DNA of 64,000 bases. Origin: Burkholderiales bacterium GJ-E10. Its GTDB lineage: Bacteria > Pseudomonadota > Gammaproteobacteria > Burkholderiales > Burkholderiaceae_F. Under the pieces are notes generated by a model. That model ran no database searches. It saw nothing but the letters and a program-made list of their open reading frames with translations, and was not told the DNA's origin. Made by a program: the position numbers and the translations under genes. Position 1 is the first letter of the stretch, and each line of letters begins with the position of its first letter. The DNA lies in contig AP014683.1 in assembly GCA_000828975.1 (NCBI GenBank), positions 511,520 through 575,519 of the forward strand, read 5' to 3'. Below are positions 10,545 through 17,962 of the stretch, one piece after another.

Positions 10545-10632
10545 GGAAGCGTGGCCGAGGGGTTTAAGGCACCGGTCTTGAAAACCGGCGACGGGCAACC
10601 GTCCGTGAGTTCGAATCTCACCGCTTCCGCCA
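10545..10632 (+). tRNA. tRNA-Ser(UGA), integration target
   Basis: Acceptor stem GGAAGCG (10545-10551) pairs with CGCTTCC (10622-10628), then discriminator G and an encoded CCA. The anticodon stem CCGGT/ACCGG encloses loop CTTGAAA with anticodon TGA at 10579-10581. A long variable arm and TTCGAAT T-loop confirm a serine tRNA. The integrase gene starts 160 bp downstream, so the 3' end is the likely attB/attL. Confidence 0.95.
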
Positions 10633-10652
10633 GAATCCATCCAAGTCAGTCC
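10606..10652 (+). other. putative attL: tRNA-Ser 3' end plus adjoining sequence
   Basis: P4-type integrases usually recombine within the 3' end of a tRNA gene. The block from the T-arm through CCGCTTCCGCCA and on into AATCCAT..AAGTCA has an imperfect counterpart at 48268-48320. The exact crossover cannot be read from sequence alone. Confidence 0.6.
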
Positions 10653-10655
10653 TTT

Positions 10656-10687
10656 GAAGCCTTGCTCCGTCCCGGCAGCAAGGCTTC
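10656..10687 (+). terminator. strong hairpin just inside the element
   Basis: Perfect 11-bp arms GAAGCCTTGCT (10656-10666) and AGCAAGGCTTC (10677-10687) around a 10-nt loop. It lies between tRNA-Ser and the integrase gene. Without a T-run it is a poor Rho-independent terminator; it may insulate int from read-through or be a recombination accessory site. Confidence 0.5.
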
Positions 10688-10792
10688 TTCAGAGGGAATG
10701 TCGTCCAGAATCGTCCTGGCGTGGCCGGGGCGATACCGTGCCAGCCAACCTTCAATCGTGGTACCGTCCATGGCATCGAAGAGGGCGATACC

Positions 10793-11968
10793 ATGAGTCT
10801 TACTGTGAAAGCTGTCGAGGCGGCCAAGCCGCGGAAGCAGCCCTACAAACTCACCGACGGCGTTGGCCTTTACCTTTTCGTGGCGCCGACCGGCTTGAAA
10901 AGCTGGCGCGCCAACTACCGGGTCGCCGGCAAACAGCGCACGCGCACGTACGGGCGCTATCCCGAAGTAAGCCTCGCGCAGGCCCGAGCGATACATGTAC
11001 AGGCCAAGCAGGAATCGGCCGAAGCCGGCGTAGCCGCAGCCGACAAGGCGGTGCCGACCTTCAAGACGGTCGCGGAGCAGTGGCTCCAGATCAAGCTGCC
11101 TTCGCTGTCCAACGGTAAGCACCAGGTGCAGGTTGCCGGCACGCTGGAGCGCTTTGCCTACCCCGTGATTGGTTCGCTGCCGATCGACAAGATTCCGCGC
11201 ACGAAGCTCGTGGAGGTGGTGCAGGCGGTGCAGAAGGGCGGCCGCATCGAAACCGCGCATCGCGTGGCCGGACGCATCACGGCGGTGTTCGACTACGCGC
11301 AGGACGTGGGCTACATCGAGAGCCACGGCGCCGGCGGTTTGGTGCGGGTGCTGCAGCCGCGCAAGGTGAAAAAACCGATGGCAAGCATTCCGCCGGGCGA
11401 GGCAAGCGCATTGCTCATGGCGATCGACAGTTATGAAGAACCGGTCACCCGCCTGGGGTTGCGGTTGCTGGCATTGACCTTTGTGCGCGTCGGCGAGTTG
11501 CGCGGCATGCGGTGGGGTGAGCTGCGCGAGGACGGTGCGGTCTGGGTGATTCCCGAGGACCGGATGAAGGCTGGATTGCCGCACGTCGTGCCGCTATCGC
11601 GGCAGGCGCGGGTGGTGCTCGAACAACTCCGGGTGTTCACCGGCGATCGCGATCTGGTGCTGGATTCACCGCTGCGCCCGGGGCATTCGGTTTCGGAGAA
11701 CACCTTCTTGTTCGCGCTCTACCGGCTGGGCTACCGAGGCCGGATGACGGCGCACGGATTCCGCGCGCTGGCGTCCACGGTGCTCAATGAGCAATCGGGC
11801 TTTGCGCACGACGTCATCGAACGCCAGCTCGCGCACCGGGAGACTGACGCGGTTCGGGCGGCGTACAACCGGGCGCAGTATCTCGATCAGCGCCGGGGGT
11901 TGATGCAGTGGTGGGCGGACTGGCTGGATCGACAGCGCGAATCAGATCGACCACCCGCCAGCGGGTGA
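10793..11968 (+). CDS. int: P4-type tyrosine integrase
   Basis: Site-specific recombinase that integrates and excises the element at tRNA-Ser. The 391 residues include the N-terminal DUF4102-like arm-binding domain (LTDGVGLYLFVAPTGLKSW), a core-binding domain, and the catalytic domain with first Arg in RVGELRGMRW (about residue 232), HGFR (H-x-x-R, about 320), His in LAHRETDAVRAAY and the nucleophile in AAYNRAQYL (about 358). All catalytic residues are present, so it looks functional. The 3' end overlaps the convergent alpA-like gene. Confidence 0.95.
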   Translation: MSLTVKAVEAAKPRKQPYKLTDGVGLYLFVAPTGLKSWRANYRVAGKQRTRTYGRYPEVSLAQARAIHVQAKQESAEAGVAAADKAVPTFKTVAEQWLQIKLPSLSNGKHQVQVAGTLERFAYPVIGSLPIDKIPRTKLVEVVQAVQKGGRIETAHRVAGRITAVFDYAQDVGYIESHGAGGLVRVLQPRKVKKPMASIPPGEASALLMAIDSYEEPVTRLGLRLLALTFVRVGELRGMRWGELREDGAVWVIPEDRMKAGLPHVVPLSRQARVVLEQLRVFTGDRDLVLDSPLRPGHSVSENTFLFALYRLGYRGRMTAHGFRALASTVLNEQSGFAHDVIERQLAHRETDAVRAAYNRAQYLDQRRGLMQWWADWLDRQRESDRPPASG

Positions 11969-12089
11969 GGCCCCCGATGCGCACGGGCTGCGGCAACAGC
12001 CCCTCGCTGACGGCTCGCCAGAATGTGGAGCGGCCCATGGAGAGCATGTGCGCCCCTTCCAGGGCAGTCACCAGGATTTTTTCGGTCAT
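11814..12089 (-). CDS. AlpA-family regulator / excisionase-like protein
   Basis: 91 residues. The first 50 form a MerR-like winged helix (ILVTALEGAHMLSMGRSTFW, then LLPQPVRIGGLTRWRVVDLI), as in AlpA proteins that control excision of integrated elements. The C-terminal tail is Pro/Thr-rich, probably disordered, and lies entirely over the 3' end of int on the other strand (155-bp antisense overlap). The start overlaps the upstream gene by 4 bp (ATGA), placing it at the end of the leftward operon. Confidence 0.85.
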   Translation of the reverse strand: MTEKILVTALEGAHMLSMGRSTFWRAVSEGLLPQPVRIGGLTRWRVVDLIRAVDPASPPTTASTPGADRDTAPGCTPPEPRQSPGARAGVR

Positions 12090-12319
12090 GCTTTTCTCTC
12101 CAATCGTCCCCAGTGCCGCAGTCCCTGGAGGCAGGACGCGGCGAAATAGACGTACAGCGCCGCGGTGATCCACTGGCGCTGCAGCGCGAACATCGCGAGT
12201 CCGATGGCGTTTCCGGCGAGCCAAAACCAGTAGCCGCGCCGGTTGCGGCGCTTGATGAATTCGTTGCCGGCCACGGACAGAATGGTGAAGGCGGCGTTCA
12301 TGGCGGTGAGGGCGATCAT
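12086..12319 (-). CDS. small PnuC-like membrane protein
   Basis: 77 residues with two or three hydrophobic segments. The pattern SVAGNEFIKRRNRRGYWFWL followed by GNAIG and YFAASCLQGLRHW resembles part of the nicotinamide mononucleotide/riboside transporter PnuC, but it is about one third of full length. Similar short forms are known from phages and islands. Transport of a vitamin precursor is not established. Overlaps both neighbours by 4 bp. Confidence 0.6.
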   Translation of the reverse strand: MIALTAMNAAFTILSVAGNEFIKRRNRRGYWFWLAGNAIGLAMFALQRQWITAALYVYFAASCLQGLRHWGRLERKA

Positions 12320-12609
12320 CCGGCGGCGCCAGGCGCGGGCGCTTGGGCCTTCTCCCCGCCGCAGGATGCAAGGAATTTCTCGGCTTCGCCGGCAAACCGA
12401 ACCAAATCCGCCGCGAGATTCCGCAGGCATTCCGGACTGCCCTCGAACCGTAGTTCGGTGGTTCCGAACGTGCGGCACAGGCCTGAGGCGTCGTATTCGA
12501 ATCGCGGCACGGCCCCGACCAGGACGACCTCGACGCTTGCGCGGCCGGACCCGTCGTCCGCCTTGCGGAGCATGATGTTTCGTGCGTTGCCGATCAGTAG
12601 CATTGGCAT
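12316..12609 (-). CDS. hypothetical protein, 97 aa
   Basis: Not recognised. A soluble protein (MPMLLIGNARNIMLRKADDG...) with a beta-rich first half, a helical second half and an Ala/Pro tail. The N-terminal pattern of alternating hydrophobic residues suggests a small beta-barrel. Translationally coupled to the PnuC-like gene through a 4-bp overlap, so it belongs to the leftward operon. Confidence 0.6.
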   Translation of the reverse strand: MPMLLIGNARNIMLRKADDGSGRASVEVVLVGAVPRFEYDASGLCRTFGTTELRFEGSPECLRNLAADLVRFAGEAEKFLASCGGEKAQAPAPGAAG

Positions 12610-12636
12610 TGCCGGTCTCCTCTCCCGGTTTTCTTC

Positions 12637-12801
12637 TCACCGCCGCCGGGAAAACAGGCCGGAGATTGCCCACACGATGGCGATTCCGGCCGCCGCGGCG
12701 GCCGCGGTCTGCGCGATGCTCAGGTGTCGAATCGACTTGAAGATCGCGGCGTAGATCAAGCCGTGAACGATCGAGCTCGCGATCATGTGGGCGATGTTCA
12801 T
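12637..12801 (-). CDS. 54-aa small membrane protein
   Basis: ATG 12801 to stop 12637. Begins MNIAHMIASSIVHGLIYAAI, has a short basic turn (FKSIRHLS), a second hydrophobic stretch rich in Ala and Ile, and ends FSRRR. Two membrane segments are predicted. Function unknown; it fits between two genes of the same operon with short gaps. Confidence 0.55.
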   Translation of the reverse strand: MNIAHMIASSIVHGLIYAAIFKSIRHLSIAQTAAAAAAGIAIVWAISGLFSRRR

Positions 12802-12820
12802 GGAGCGGTGTCCTGCGTTG

Positions 12821-13039
12821 TCATCCGTTCGCCGGCGCGGTGTCGGCGCCGACGGATTCGATGGCCTTCTGGATCTTCTTGTCGGTCTTGTACTGGCTCA
12901 ATGCATAGACCGCCCAGATGGTTGCCGGTAGCCACCCGATCAGGGTGAGCTGGAGGATCAGGCAGCAGACCCCGGCGATGGGCCGCCCGATGGTGAAGAA
13001 CGTGAGCCAGGGAACGAACAGGGCAATCGGAAGACGCAT
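12821..13039 (-). CDS. YqaE/Pmp3-like small membrane protein
   Basis: 72 residues with two hydrophobic segments (ALFVPWLTFFTIG and the stretch around GVCCLILQLTLIGWLPATIW) and a cytoplasmic tail YALSQYKTDKKIQKAI. The spacing and the LIGWLPATIWAVYAL sequence resemble YqaE/Pmp3 proteins, which are linked to membrane stress. Such genes are common near exclusion functions in conjugative elements. Function not shown. Confidence 0.65.
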   Translation of the reverse strand: MRLPIALFVPWLTFFTIGRPIAGVCCLILQLTLIGWLPATIWAVYALSQYKTDKKIQKAIESVGADTAPANG

Positions 13040-13079
13040 GATGATGTCCTTGCGGGGTATCGGCGCTTTTGGGTGGAAG

Positions 13080-13418
13080 TCAGAACGCGCCGGGCCCGGT
13101 TTTGGCGTTGCGCTGCGCCGCGTTCCACGAGTCCGATGCGGCGTCGCACGCCGGATCCCAGGTCTTGGCCTGATTGGCGCGGTGCGAGGGCTGGAACGGG
13201 TTGACGTAGCCGCTGTTGGTGTTGCACCAATGGATTTCGGAGGTGCGCTCCTTGAGGTGCGAATCGAACCATGCCTTGTCGTGCCCGGCGTACGGGCTCG
13301 GACCGGGGGGTTGCGCGGCGGGCTCCGCCGTCTTTCCGGTCCCGCTGTTGTTGCCGCAACCCGTCAGGGCGATTGCGGCGATGGCGGCGGCGATGGCGAA
13401 AGTGACATGTCGCTTCAT
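13080..13418 (-). CDS. eexN: EexN-like entry-exclusion lipoprotein
   Basis: 112 residues. A signal peptide with lipobox (AAIAAIALTGC) is followed by a short linker and a domain KAWFDSHLKERTSEIHWC...DPACDAASDSWNAAQRN with two Cys, the pattern of EexN entry-exclusion lipoproteins that block redundant conjugation into a cell already carrying the element. Predicted to be anchored in the membrane. EexN genes normally sit in T4SS clusters; here it lies in the integrase-proximal operon. Confidence 0.7.
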   Translation of the reverse strand: MKRHVTFAIAAAIAAIALTGCGNNSGTGKTAEPAAQPPGPSPYAGHDKAWFDSHLKERTSEIHWCNTNSGYVNPFQPSHRANQAKTWDPACDAASDSWNAAQRNAKTGPGAF

Positions 13419-13438
13419 CTTGTTCTCCGTTTCGTTGA

Positions 13439-14050
13439 TCAGATGTTTTCGAGGTGTACCGCTGCGAACTCGGTTGCCTGGGCCCGTTCGCGGTACCGGG
13501 TGAGCGAGGCGAACCGGTCGAGGAATGCCTCCTCCCACCATTGCGGGGACCATCCGCCTTCGGTTGCCGGACCATCGAATTCCGGGATTGCGTCGAGGAT
13601 CGTCCAGGGCGTGTGGCGATCCGGATCGAATCGCATCAAATCGCGTCGCTCCGTGGCCAGGGCGATGAGGTCGGCGTGCTTGACCAGGCCCTCCCACTCC
13701 TGCATCAGACCGACGACGCCGAGCGCCCGGTGCACCGCGGCGCTGGCCTGGGCTTCGAGATCGCGCCAGGCGGGGCCGAGCAGCGTCTTGGCCGGCGTGG
13801 GCATGTCGCCGACGTATGCCTCGTGGGCGTCGTGCAGCAGCCCCGCGAGCTGGGCGCTGGTGGGCGCGCCGATGCGCTCCAGGATCCGCGCGACGAGCAG
13901 ACTGTGCTGCGCGACGGAGTAGTGCACGTCCGTGTGCCCCCCGAAGCGGCAGAGCAGAGACAGAGCATGCGCAATGTCCTCGATGCAGACCTGGGACGGA
14001 TCCAGCCGGCCCGGGGTCACTTCGTGTCCGCGGAAAGTGAGCATCATCAT
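13439..14050 (-). CDS. HD-domain phosphohydrolase (YfbR-like)
   Basis: About 203 residues. Metal-binding HD pattern: HYSVAQHSLLVARIL (first His), LLHDAHEAYVGD (HD pair), and VKHADLIALATERRDLM (distal Asp). YfbR-type proteins remove phosphate from dNMPs; related HD proteins on mobile elements can adjust nucleotide pools. Start: three ATGs in a row at 14050/14047/14044, with a GTG at 14062; 14050 is chosen. It follows ssb at 14 bp. Confidence 0.8.
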   Translation of the reverse strand: MMMLTFRGHEVTPGRLDPSQVCIEDIAHALSLLCRFGGHTDVHYSVAQHSLLVARILERIGAPTSAQLAGLLHDAHEAYVGDMPTPAKTLLGPAWRDLEAQASAAVHRALGVVGLMQEWEGLVKHADLIALATERRDLMRFDPDRHTPWTILDAIPEFDGPATEGGWSPQWWEEAFLDRFASLTRYRERAQATEFAAVHLENI

Positions 14051-14064
14051 GGTTGGCCGCACCG

Positions 14065-14397
14065 TCAGAACGGGATGTCGTCGTCCAGTTCGGCCACCCC
14101 GCCCGCCGGCGCCTGCGGCGCTTCGGCCTCGTGGTCACCGGCATCCGCCCGGGATCCGAGCAGAATCAGGTTTTCGGCGACGACCTCGGTGGTGTACCGG
14201 TCCTGGCCGGTTTCCTTGTCCTGCCATTTGCGGGTGCGCAGGTGGCCTTCGATGAAGCACTGCTTGCCCTTGCGCAGGTAGTCGCCGGCGACCTCGGCCA
14301 AGCGACCGAAGAGCACCACGCGCGTCCACTCGGTTTCCTCGTGGCGCTCGCCGTCCTTGTCCTTCCAGGACCGCGACGTGGCGATGGTGTTAGCGGC
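14065..14397 (-). pseudogene. ssb: single-stranded DNA-binding protein, N-terminus removed at IS21-like end
   Basis: Encodes the middle and C-terminus of [62 protein letters not shown] and the acidic tail DDDIPF that recruits partners. The first 35 or so residues of a normal SSB (strand 1 and start codon) are absent: similarity stops where the IS begins. The first start codon left in frame is GTG 14319, which would drop much of the OB fold. The element's SSB is therefore almost certainly non-functional. Confidence 0.85.
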
Positions 14398-14425
14398 TGC
14401 GTAGAACCGCGGATATTTGCCGCGG
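14398..14425 (+). repeat. IS21-like left terminal inverted repeat
   Basis: TGCGTAGAACCGCGGATATT..GCCGCGG, matching the right repeat at 17811-17838 in inverse orientation with five mismatches. It ends exactly where similarity to ssb begins. Confidence 0.8.
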
Positions 14426-14545
14426 TTTGCTGCTGGGGCTGGTTTGCGCCGGGCGCGGTTGGTCGGTATCGCTGAACGGCCGGTGGAGCGCTGGCTCTAT
14501 AACGCCGATCCCGGGGTGGTGCCACCACGGCGATCCGCGGCGGAT

Positions 14546-14794
14546 TCAGAAGGGTTCGAGCAGGTCGGCGGGGAACAGATCGAGTTGCACGCCGTCGGGT
14601 TTGGCGACGGCGGCGGGTTGGTCCTTGCGATGGCGGCGCCGGTAGTACCGCTTGATCTTGCGGTGGTAGCGCTCGGCGACGAGGTCACCCAGGGCGTAGA
14701 GCAGATCGACGAGTTGCGCGCAGGCTTCGCTGCTGGGTTCGTCGCCGGAGTCTGGCGACGGCCAGGGGAGTTGGTCGAATCGGGGGCCGGTCAC
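14546..14794 (-). CDS. small IS21-passenger protein, 82 aa
   Basis: GTG 14794 overlaps the istB stop (GTGA). Sequence from VTGPRFDQLPWPSP through a helical acidic part (CAQLVDLLYALGDLVAERYH) to a very basic segment (RKIKRYYRRRHRKDQ) and an acidic/hydrophobic end. It may bind DNA or the transposase. Not recognised as a known family. The overlap and position inside the inverted repeats make it part of the IS. Confidence 0.6.
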   Translation of the reverse strand: MTGPRFDQLPWPSPDSGDEPSSEACAQLVDLLYALGDLVAERYHRKIKRYYRRRHRKDQPAAVAKPDGVQLDLFPADLLEPF

Positions 14795-15549
14795 GATTTG
14801 CGCTTGCGCCGCGCGGCGGCGCGTCGTTCGTTTCGTTCCTGGGCTTCCTTGAGGCGGTAGGACTCGCCTTCGAGGGCGATGATCTCGGCGTTGTGGATGA
14901 GCCGGTCGATCAGGGAGACGACGCAGGCGGCGTTGGGGAAGACCTCGTGCCACTGGGAGAACGGTTTGTTCGTCGTGATGACGGTGCTCTTTTTCTTGTA
15001 ACGGCGGTTGGTCAACTCGAAGAGCAGATCGGCGTGGCGGTTGGAGTAGGACAGATAGCCGACCTCGTCGATGACCAGCAGATCGAATCCAGCGTAGTAG
15101 CGCAGCCTGCGCTGGAGGGCCGAGTCGCTGTCGATGCCGGCGAGTTCACCGAGCAGTTGCCCGGCGGTGATGAACAGGACCGTGTGGCCGGCGAGCAGGG
15201 CCTGGTGGGCGATGTTCTGGGCGATGGTGGACTTGCCGATTCCGTTGGGTCCGACCAGCACAGCGTTGGTCGCCTCGGCCATGAACTGCAGATCCATGAG
15301 TTCCGCGACGGCGGCGCGGTCGCAGCGGGTGGGCCAGGCCCAGTCGAAGTCGGCCAGGGGTTTGAAGGCGCCGATGCTGGCGCGGCGAAGCCGGCGCTCC
15401 ATGCTGCGGCGGGCGCGCTCGGTTTCCTCCCATTCGATGAATTGCGCCACCCACTCCGCAGCGCCGATCTCGGACCAGTGGGCGAGGATTCCGTTCAAGC
15501 GCAGCTGAGCGGCGCGCTCACGCAGGTTCGCATTCGGGTTCGTCGTCAT
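14791..15549 (-). CDS. istB: IS21 transposition helper ATPase IstB
   Basis: 252 residues, AAA+ ATPase of the DnaC/IstB group that regulates the IstA transposase and target choice. Walker A GPNGIGKST (about 100-108), Walker B LLVIDEVGYL (about 152), sensor STVITTNKPFSQW, and Arg residues in SLIDRLIHNAEIIALEGESYR. The start overlaps istA by 32 bp, the usual IS21 arrangement. Confidence 0.95.
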   Translation of the reverse strand: MTTNPNANLRERAAQLRLNGILAHWSEIGAAEWVAQFIEWEETERARRSMERRLRRASIGAFKPLADFDWAWPTRCDRAAVAELMDLQFMAEATNAVLVGPNGIGKSTIAQNIAHQALLAGHTVLFITAGQLLGELAGIDSDSALQRRLRYYAGFDLLVIDEVGYLSYSNRHADLLFELTNRRYKKKSTVITTNKPFSQWHEVFPNAACVVSLIDRLIHNAEIIALEGESYRLKEAQERNERRAAARRKRKS

Positions 15550-17035
15550 CGGGGCGTTCCGTGAGTTGGTCGTAGGAATCGAGCCGGTGCGGCCGCACGG
15601 CGACGTCGCGGCTGCGCAGGTGCTCGGGCAGGTGAACGGGGGTGGGCGGCGGCTCGCCGCGGGCGTGGCGCCGGGCGTCGAGCGCCAGACGCACCGCATT
15701 GGGGTGCGGAACGCCGCGCGCGAGCGCGTCGCAGACGGCCTGGTCGAGCTCCTGCGCCGGGTAGCGCTGCAGCAGGGCCATGAGCCCGCGGGTCACCGCT
15801 CCGAGGTTGTAGCCGTGGGCGGCGGCCTGCACGAGCAGGTCCTTCACCGCCGGAACGCAGGCAACGAGCGCGTCGGTCGTACGGTGCTGGCGGGCGCTGC
15901 GCTTGGCGTTCTCCAGCGCCCGGATATGGCCAGGATCCTCGATTTGCTGGCCGCGGTCGTAGCTGCGCGGGTGGGAGGCGATGACCTTGGCGCCGTCCAT
16001 GATGCGCACCACGGATGTTGTGGCCAAGACGGTCAGACTGCGGCGCACGTACTCGGCCGGGACCGAGTAGTCGTTGGTGTCGAACCGGGCGTAGGGAGTC
16101 TTGCCGATGTTGACTTCGATGCGCTCGGCCACCGGGAAGTCGTCCTCGGGCAGCGGCACAAGCAAGGGTTGCTCCTGAGCGAAGGCGTCGCGCACGCGGA
16201 CCGTTCGGTCCTCGGGACAGGGCCGCTCCATGGCTTGGCCGTCGCACCAGGCTTGGGCTTGGGCGTTGAGATCGTCGATGTCGGCGAACTGCCGCGCGGC
16301 GAAGAAGGCCTCCCGTACGTAGCGGATCGCGCGCTCCACGCGCCCCTTCTCGTTGCCGCGGGCCACCGCCACCGGGCGGGGCTCGAAGCGGTAATGGGCC
16401 GCGAACGCAAGCAACGTCGGGTGGAAGCGGATCGCGTCGCCGTGGCGCTCCAGCACCGCGCTCTTGAGGTTGTCGTAGAGCAGCACCCTGGGGCAACCGT
16501 TCCAAGCATGGAACGCCTGCAGGTGCCCGTCGAGGAAGATGGCTTGCCGCGCGTCGAGATAGAACCGCAGGAAGATCCGGCGCGAGTAGGACAGCACCAT
16601 CACGAAGCCCATCAGCGGCCGCTGCGCCTGGCCCACCTGGAGGTGCCCGAAGTGTGCCCAGTCGACTTGTCCTTGTTCGCCCTGCAGGGTGCGAAGACGC
16701 AGGTACGCCTCGGCCGCTTTCCTCGGCCGAAGCAGCGCGACACGGTGCCGGAAGTGGCTCGAGCTTCCGCGGTAGCCGCGCTCCCGAACCATCTGGAAGA
16801 GCCGTGCCGCAGTGAGCGTCGGGAAGCGCGTCAGGGTATCGGCGATGAATGGCACGAACGCATCGACTTGCGAAACGCGTGGCCTCCGGTTGATCCGCGG
16901 CACGCCCGCCTGCGTCAACACGCGCTCCACCGTGCTGTGATGCACGTGCAACTGCTCCGCGATCGTGTTGATCCGCCACTTCTCGACGTGGTAGTAGCGC
17001 AGAATCTGCGCCTCAAGTTCGCGATCGATGCCCAT
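15518..17035 (-). CDS. istA: IS21 transposase IstA
   Basis: 505 residues. An N-terminal helix-turn-helix (NTIAEQLHVHHSTVERVL) binds the ends; the RNaseH-fold core has D125 (QVDWAHFG), D188 (LYDNLKSAV) and E234 (EKGRVERAIRYVRE), a complete DDE triad. A beta-barrel-like part and basic C-terminus follow. Intact, so the IS may still be active. Start ATG 17035 overlaps the end of the Cys-rich ORF by 23 bp. Confidence 0.95.
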   Translation of the reverse strand: MGIDRELEAQILRYYHVEKWRINTIAEQLHVHHSTVERVLTQAGVPRINRRPRVSQVDAFVPFIADTLTRFPTLTAARLFQMVRERGYRGSSSHFRHRVALLRPRKAAEAYLRLRTLQGEQGQVDWAHFGHLQVGQAQRPLMGFVMVLSYSRRIFLRFYLDARQAIFLDGHLQAFHAWNGCPRVLLYDNLKSAVLERHGDAIRFHPTLLAFAAHYRFEPRPVAVARGNEKGRVERAIRYVREAFFAARQFADIDDLNAQAQAWCDGQAMERPCPEDRTVRVRDAFAQEQPLLVPLPEDDFPVAERIEVNIGKTPYARFDTNDYSVPAEYVRRSLTVLATTSVVRIMDGAKVIASHPRSYDRGQQIEDPGHIRALENAKRSARQHRTTDALVACVPAVKDLLVQAAAHGYNLGAVTRGLMALLQRYPAQELDQAVCDALARGVPHPNAVRLALDARRHARGEPPPTPVHLPEHLRSRDVAVRPHRLDSYDQLTERPDDDEPECEPA

Positions 17036-17438
17036 GCAAGCCGCCCGGTATCCAGGAACCCGCCGGACGGCCTCGGCCCACGAAGTCCTGCCGCACCCAC
17101 GGCGCGCAGCGCGCGCCGCAGAAGCAACATCGAACCCCGTCGGCCGCGACTTCCGGCGCAACGGCGGGCAGTAGATCATCCGAGGCGGTGGCGGCGAAAC
17201 CCTGATGCGTCACTTCCTTGCGCCGCAGCCGGTACCGCTGCGACCGGGCCGCGTGCCGGAACCGCCCGGCACGGCTCGTCTGGTACCGGCGACCCGCCGC
17301 GCGCAGCGATGCCTGCCTGGCCTGTCGTGAACACTCCCGACCGCAGTAAATCTGCCCGCGGTCGCAGCGCCGGCAGACCACCACCTGCGCGCGGCAGCGG
17401 GCGCAAAGAAACATCCGACCAGTTTCCTGTTCCGGCAT
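17013..17438 (-). CDS. Cys-rich zinc-ribbon passenger protein of the IS21-like element
   Basis: 141 residues; ATG 17414 is an alternative start. The N-terminus has four paired Cys motifs (CARC, CRRC, C-x3-C around QIYCGREC) typical of treble-clef or ribbon zinc binding. Then comes a basic repeat-like segment (AGRRYQTSRAGRFRHAARSQ) with KEVTHQG, and a second CCFCGARC cluster. It overlaps istA, so it is co-expressed. I recall short proteins of this type beside istA in some elements, but no function is known. Confidence 0.65.
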   Translation of the reverse strand: MPEQETGRMFLCARCRAQVVVCRRCDRGQIYCGRECSRQARQASLRAAGRRYQTSRAGRFRHAARSQRYRLRRKEVTHQGFAATASDDLLPAVAPEVAADGVRCCFCGARCAPWVRQDFVGRGRPAGSWIPGGLHGHRSRT

Positions 17439-17838
17439 CGGCGCTTCGGCTCCCCAACCGAAGCGCGGTAGACGCCGCGCGCAGCCAGTGCAATACTGTG
17501 CTCGCACGCGTGCTTCCGGTACGCAGTGTCGGGCGCGGCGGCGGAGCGTGCTTGGCGGTATGAACCGTCGCCGCGCTTGCGTTTCTTCGGTGTGCCGATT
17601 ATCCGAGCATCGCCCGGAATCCCCCGTTCTCAAGCAAACGCCGGCTTCGCCATCCCGCCGGTCGTTCACAACGCGTCTTCGTTACGCACCCCGCTTGCGA
17701 AGCAGGCATCGGGGAGGCGCCCTGCGGGCGCCAAAACCGGAAAAGAAAAAACCGAAAACCCCCTCCCGCCTACTGCATCCGGGAACCCAGGGCAATACCT
17801 CGACAAAACTCCGCGGCAAATAGTCGCGGTTTCTCGCA
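17439..17838. other. non-coding right end of the IS21-like element
   Basis: No gene seen. The outer 28 bases (17811-17838) are the right inverted repeat. The remainder is the region upstream of the Cys-rich ORF and should contain the IS promoter; an A-rich tract lies at 17740-17760. Confidence 0.5.
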
Positions 17839-17962
17839 GCCATTCACAGGCCTGGGCTACGGCGCGGCGCTGGGCGCGCCGATTGCGCCGCACCTCTATG
17901 TCCCGTTCGATATCGTCCTGTGGACCTGGAAGTTCGACCGCATCGAAAACGGCCAAGCCGTC

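Larger units (their letters stand above)
14398..17838 (-). mobile_element. IS21-family insertion sequence, 3441 bp, four genes
   Basis: Bounded by imperfect inverted repeats (23 of 28 bases) starting TGCG at 14398 and, on the other strand, at 17838. Carries a Cys-rich ORF, istA, istB and a small downstream ORF, all minus strand and overlapping. At 3.4 kb it is longer than the usual 2-2.5 kb of the family, owing to the two extra ORFs and about 370 bp of non-coding right end. No direct target repeat flanks it, and both flanking genes are truncated. Confidence 0.85.

Noticed and set aside
8339-10621. 760-codon minus-strand open frame opposite dxs
   Set aside because: High-GC shadow of dxs, rich in Arg/His with no domain.
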